From NCBI RefSeq assembly GCF_006874475.1, contig NZ_VIRM01000031.1:42594-106593 (forward strand): a DNA stretch of 64,000 nt. Direction: 5' to 3'. Source of the stretch: Microbispora hainanensis. Its GTDB lineage: Bacteria; Actinomycetota; Actinomycetes; Streptosporangiales; Streptosporangiaceae. Shown one piece after another: positions 63,334 to 64,000 of this stretch. Position 1 is the first letter of the stretch, and every line of letters starts with the position of its first letter. The translations under genes and the position numbers were made by a program. The notes beneath the pieces were generated by a model. That model was not told the DNA's origin. It did not search any database and worked only from the letters and a program-made list of their open reading frames with translations.

Positions 63334-64000
63334 GTGCGCCACGAGGCGCTGTTGGACCGAGCGGAGGTGAAAGGACTCCGCCTCCTGCCTGTCGTAGCAG
63401 GCAGGTGAAGCTGGCGGCAGCCTGACCTGGAGGAACGCCGGGGAAGGCGGGAGCAGCCGCGACAAAGTCGGGTCGGCTCAGGACTGCCGGATGGGTCGGG
63501 CTCGGTGAGCAAGAGAGGAAGGTGTACGTGAGGAACCGGTGTTGTTACGCCTCTTGAAAGTGTGCCAGCTCGAACCCGGTGGATCTGGGCTGGTTGGCGG
63601 CGCGCAGCCGATGCTTGGCCGTCGAGTCCGCGGCGGCGGAGGATCGGTGAACTCCCGGGCAGGTTTCCCCTGCTGGGCCTGGGAGGTCACGGTGAAGGAC
63701 TACGGCGTAGCCGTGGCGATGCCGCAGGGGTATAGCCGGGCACCTCACCTCTCGATCGGTTGGCAGTGAACGTGGGAACCGCCGGTGGGCCGGTCCCGTT
63801 CAGGTCTCTTCCAGAGGGCCGTGCGGGATAGGACGCGTTGCCCGTCGAAGGGCACCGGCGGGGCGGAGCCGCCGTAGTACTCCGAGGCCGGGAAAGCCGG
63901 CCACATGGGGAAGGGCGGCAGCGTGTCAGACAAGGAGCGCTCTGCAATGGTCGAAGATGCCCCGGTGAACACCGGGGCCGGGACGGACGAACCTGCCTTG
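63334..64000 (+). mobile_element. Group II intron, 5' part (continues beyond window)
   Basis: The 5' end is placed at GTGCGCC (63334), the usual GUGYG-type start. The following 560 bases have no gene but carry intron-RNA hallmarks such as hairpin CCTGCC/GGCAGG (63390-63407). Late leader strings such as GTAGTACTCCGAGG (63874-63887) and GGGAAAGCCGGCCACATGGG (63890-63909) are familiar from bacterial group II introns just before the reverse-transcriptase gene. The exact 5' boundary and structural class need folding. Confidence 0.7.
63923..64000 (+). CDS. ltrA: Group II intron-encoded reverse transcriptase/maturase, N-terminus only
   Basis: The open frame reads MSDKERSAMVEDAPVNTGAG, then TDEPAL at the window edge, the usual opening of group II intron reverse transcriptases. 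GTG 63923 follows GGAAGGG; ATG 63905 and ATG 63947 in the same frame are alternatives. Catalytic domains lie outside the window. Confidence 0.65.
   Translation, partial: MSDKERSAMVEDAPVNTGAGTDEPAL

Overview
This 64 kb window comes from a high-GC actinomycete chromosome. GTG starts are frequent, genes are tightly overlapped (ATGA/GTGA junctions), and the regulators (GntR/FCD, LuxR-LAL, MarR, PadR-HAAS, TetR) are of types common in soil actinomycetes. A member of the Streptosporangiales (Nonomuraea/Streptosporangium-like) fits, but that placement is inference. No tRNA, rRNA or CRISPR array was seen.

Layout. 0-4.6 kb: a sugar-type ABC importer (partial permease and lipoprotein), a divergent GntR regulator, then a DJ-1/PfpI protein and an alpha/beta hydrolase ending at a strong hairpin. 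5.2-13.6 kb: one operon with an M20 deacylase/peptidase, a FadR-type GntR, a complete DppBCDF-type importer, a hydrolase and a Tat-type binding lipoprotein. 13.6-15.3 kb: a decayed ISL3 transposase, a His-rich DUF4396 membrane protein behind a CsoR-like palindrome, and an unannotated 54-residue exported peptide whose last 11 residues hold six cysteines. 15.4-33.4 kb: a membrane protein of unknown function, then a co-directional minus-strand stress block of about fifteen genes. In order of transcription these are DUF2267, dnaK, grpE, dnaJ (cbpA type), cbpM, clpB, a zinc-ribbon thioredoxin, a three-domain thioredoxin-reductase-like flavoprotein, a DUF1931 histone-fold protein, a formaldehyde dehydrogenase, a SnoaL-like protein, a small protein, an APC permease, a glycogen-debranching enzyme and PsiE.

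33.7-43.3 kb: an aldo/keto reductase, a large LuxR regulator, a metallo-beta-lactamase hydrolase with a carboxylesterase, a DUF1330 protein, an MFS pump with its MarR regulator, a DUF2795 protein and a decayed transposase. 43.3-49.5 kb: a quinate/shikimate catabolic regulon (aroQ-aroE-quiC-tetR, plus an MHS-family transporter with a lactonase-like hydrolase). Related TetR-type palindromes lie before both units. 49.6-52.1 kb: an integrase remnant, a Flp-pilin-like protein, a membrane protein and a PadR-HAAS pair.

52.2-60.4 kb: an arsenic island. It has arsC, arsR1-acr3 behind three tandem operator repeats, and a second arsR. It also has two flavoproteins, one with a cysteine-rich tail and both sharing operators with arsR2, an MFS transporter, and a fused ArsM methyltransferase / ArsN-like GNAT acetyltransferase. 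A truncated G3E GTPase and a second broken arsC abut at its edge. 60.4-64.0 kb is a decay zone: a small membrane protein, a broken class II amidotransferase, an intact NAD(P)-binding protein, a broken alpha/beta hydrolase, and SRPBCC and IS3 scraps. It ends in the 5' part of a group II intron whose reverse transcriptase runs off the window.
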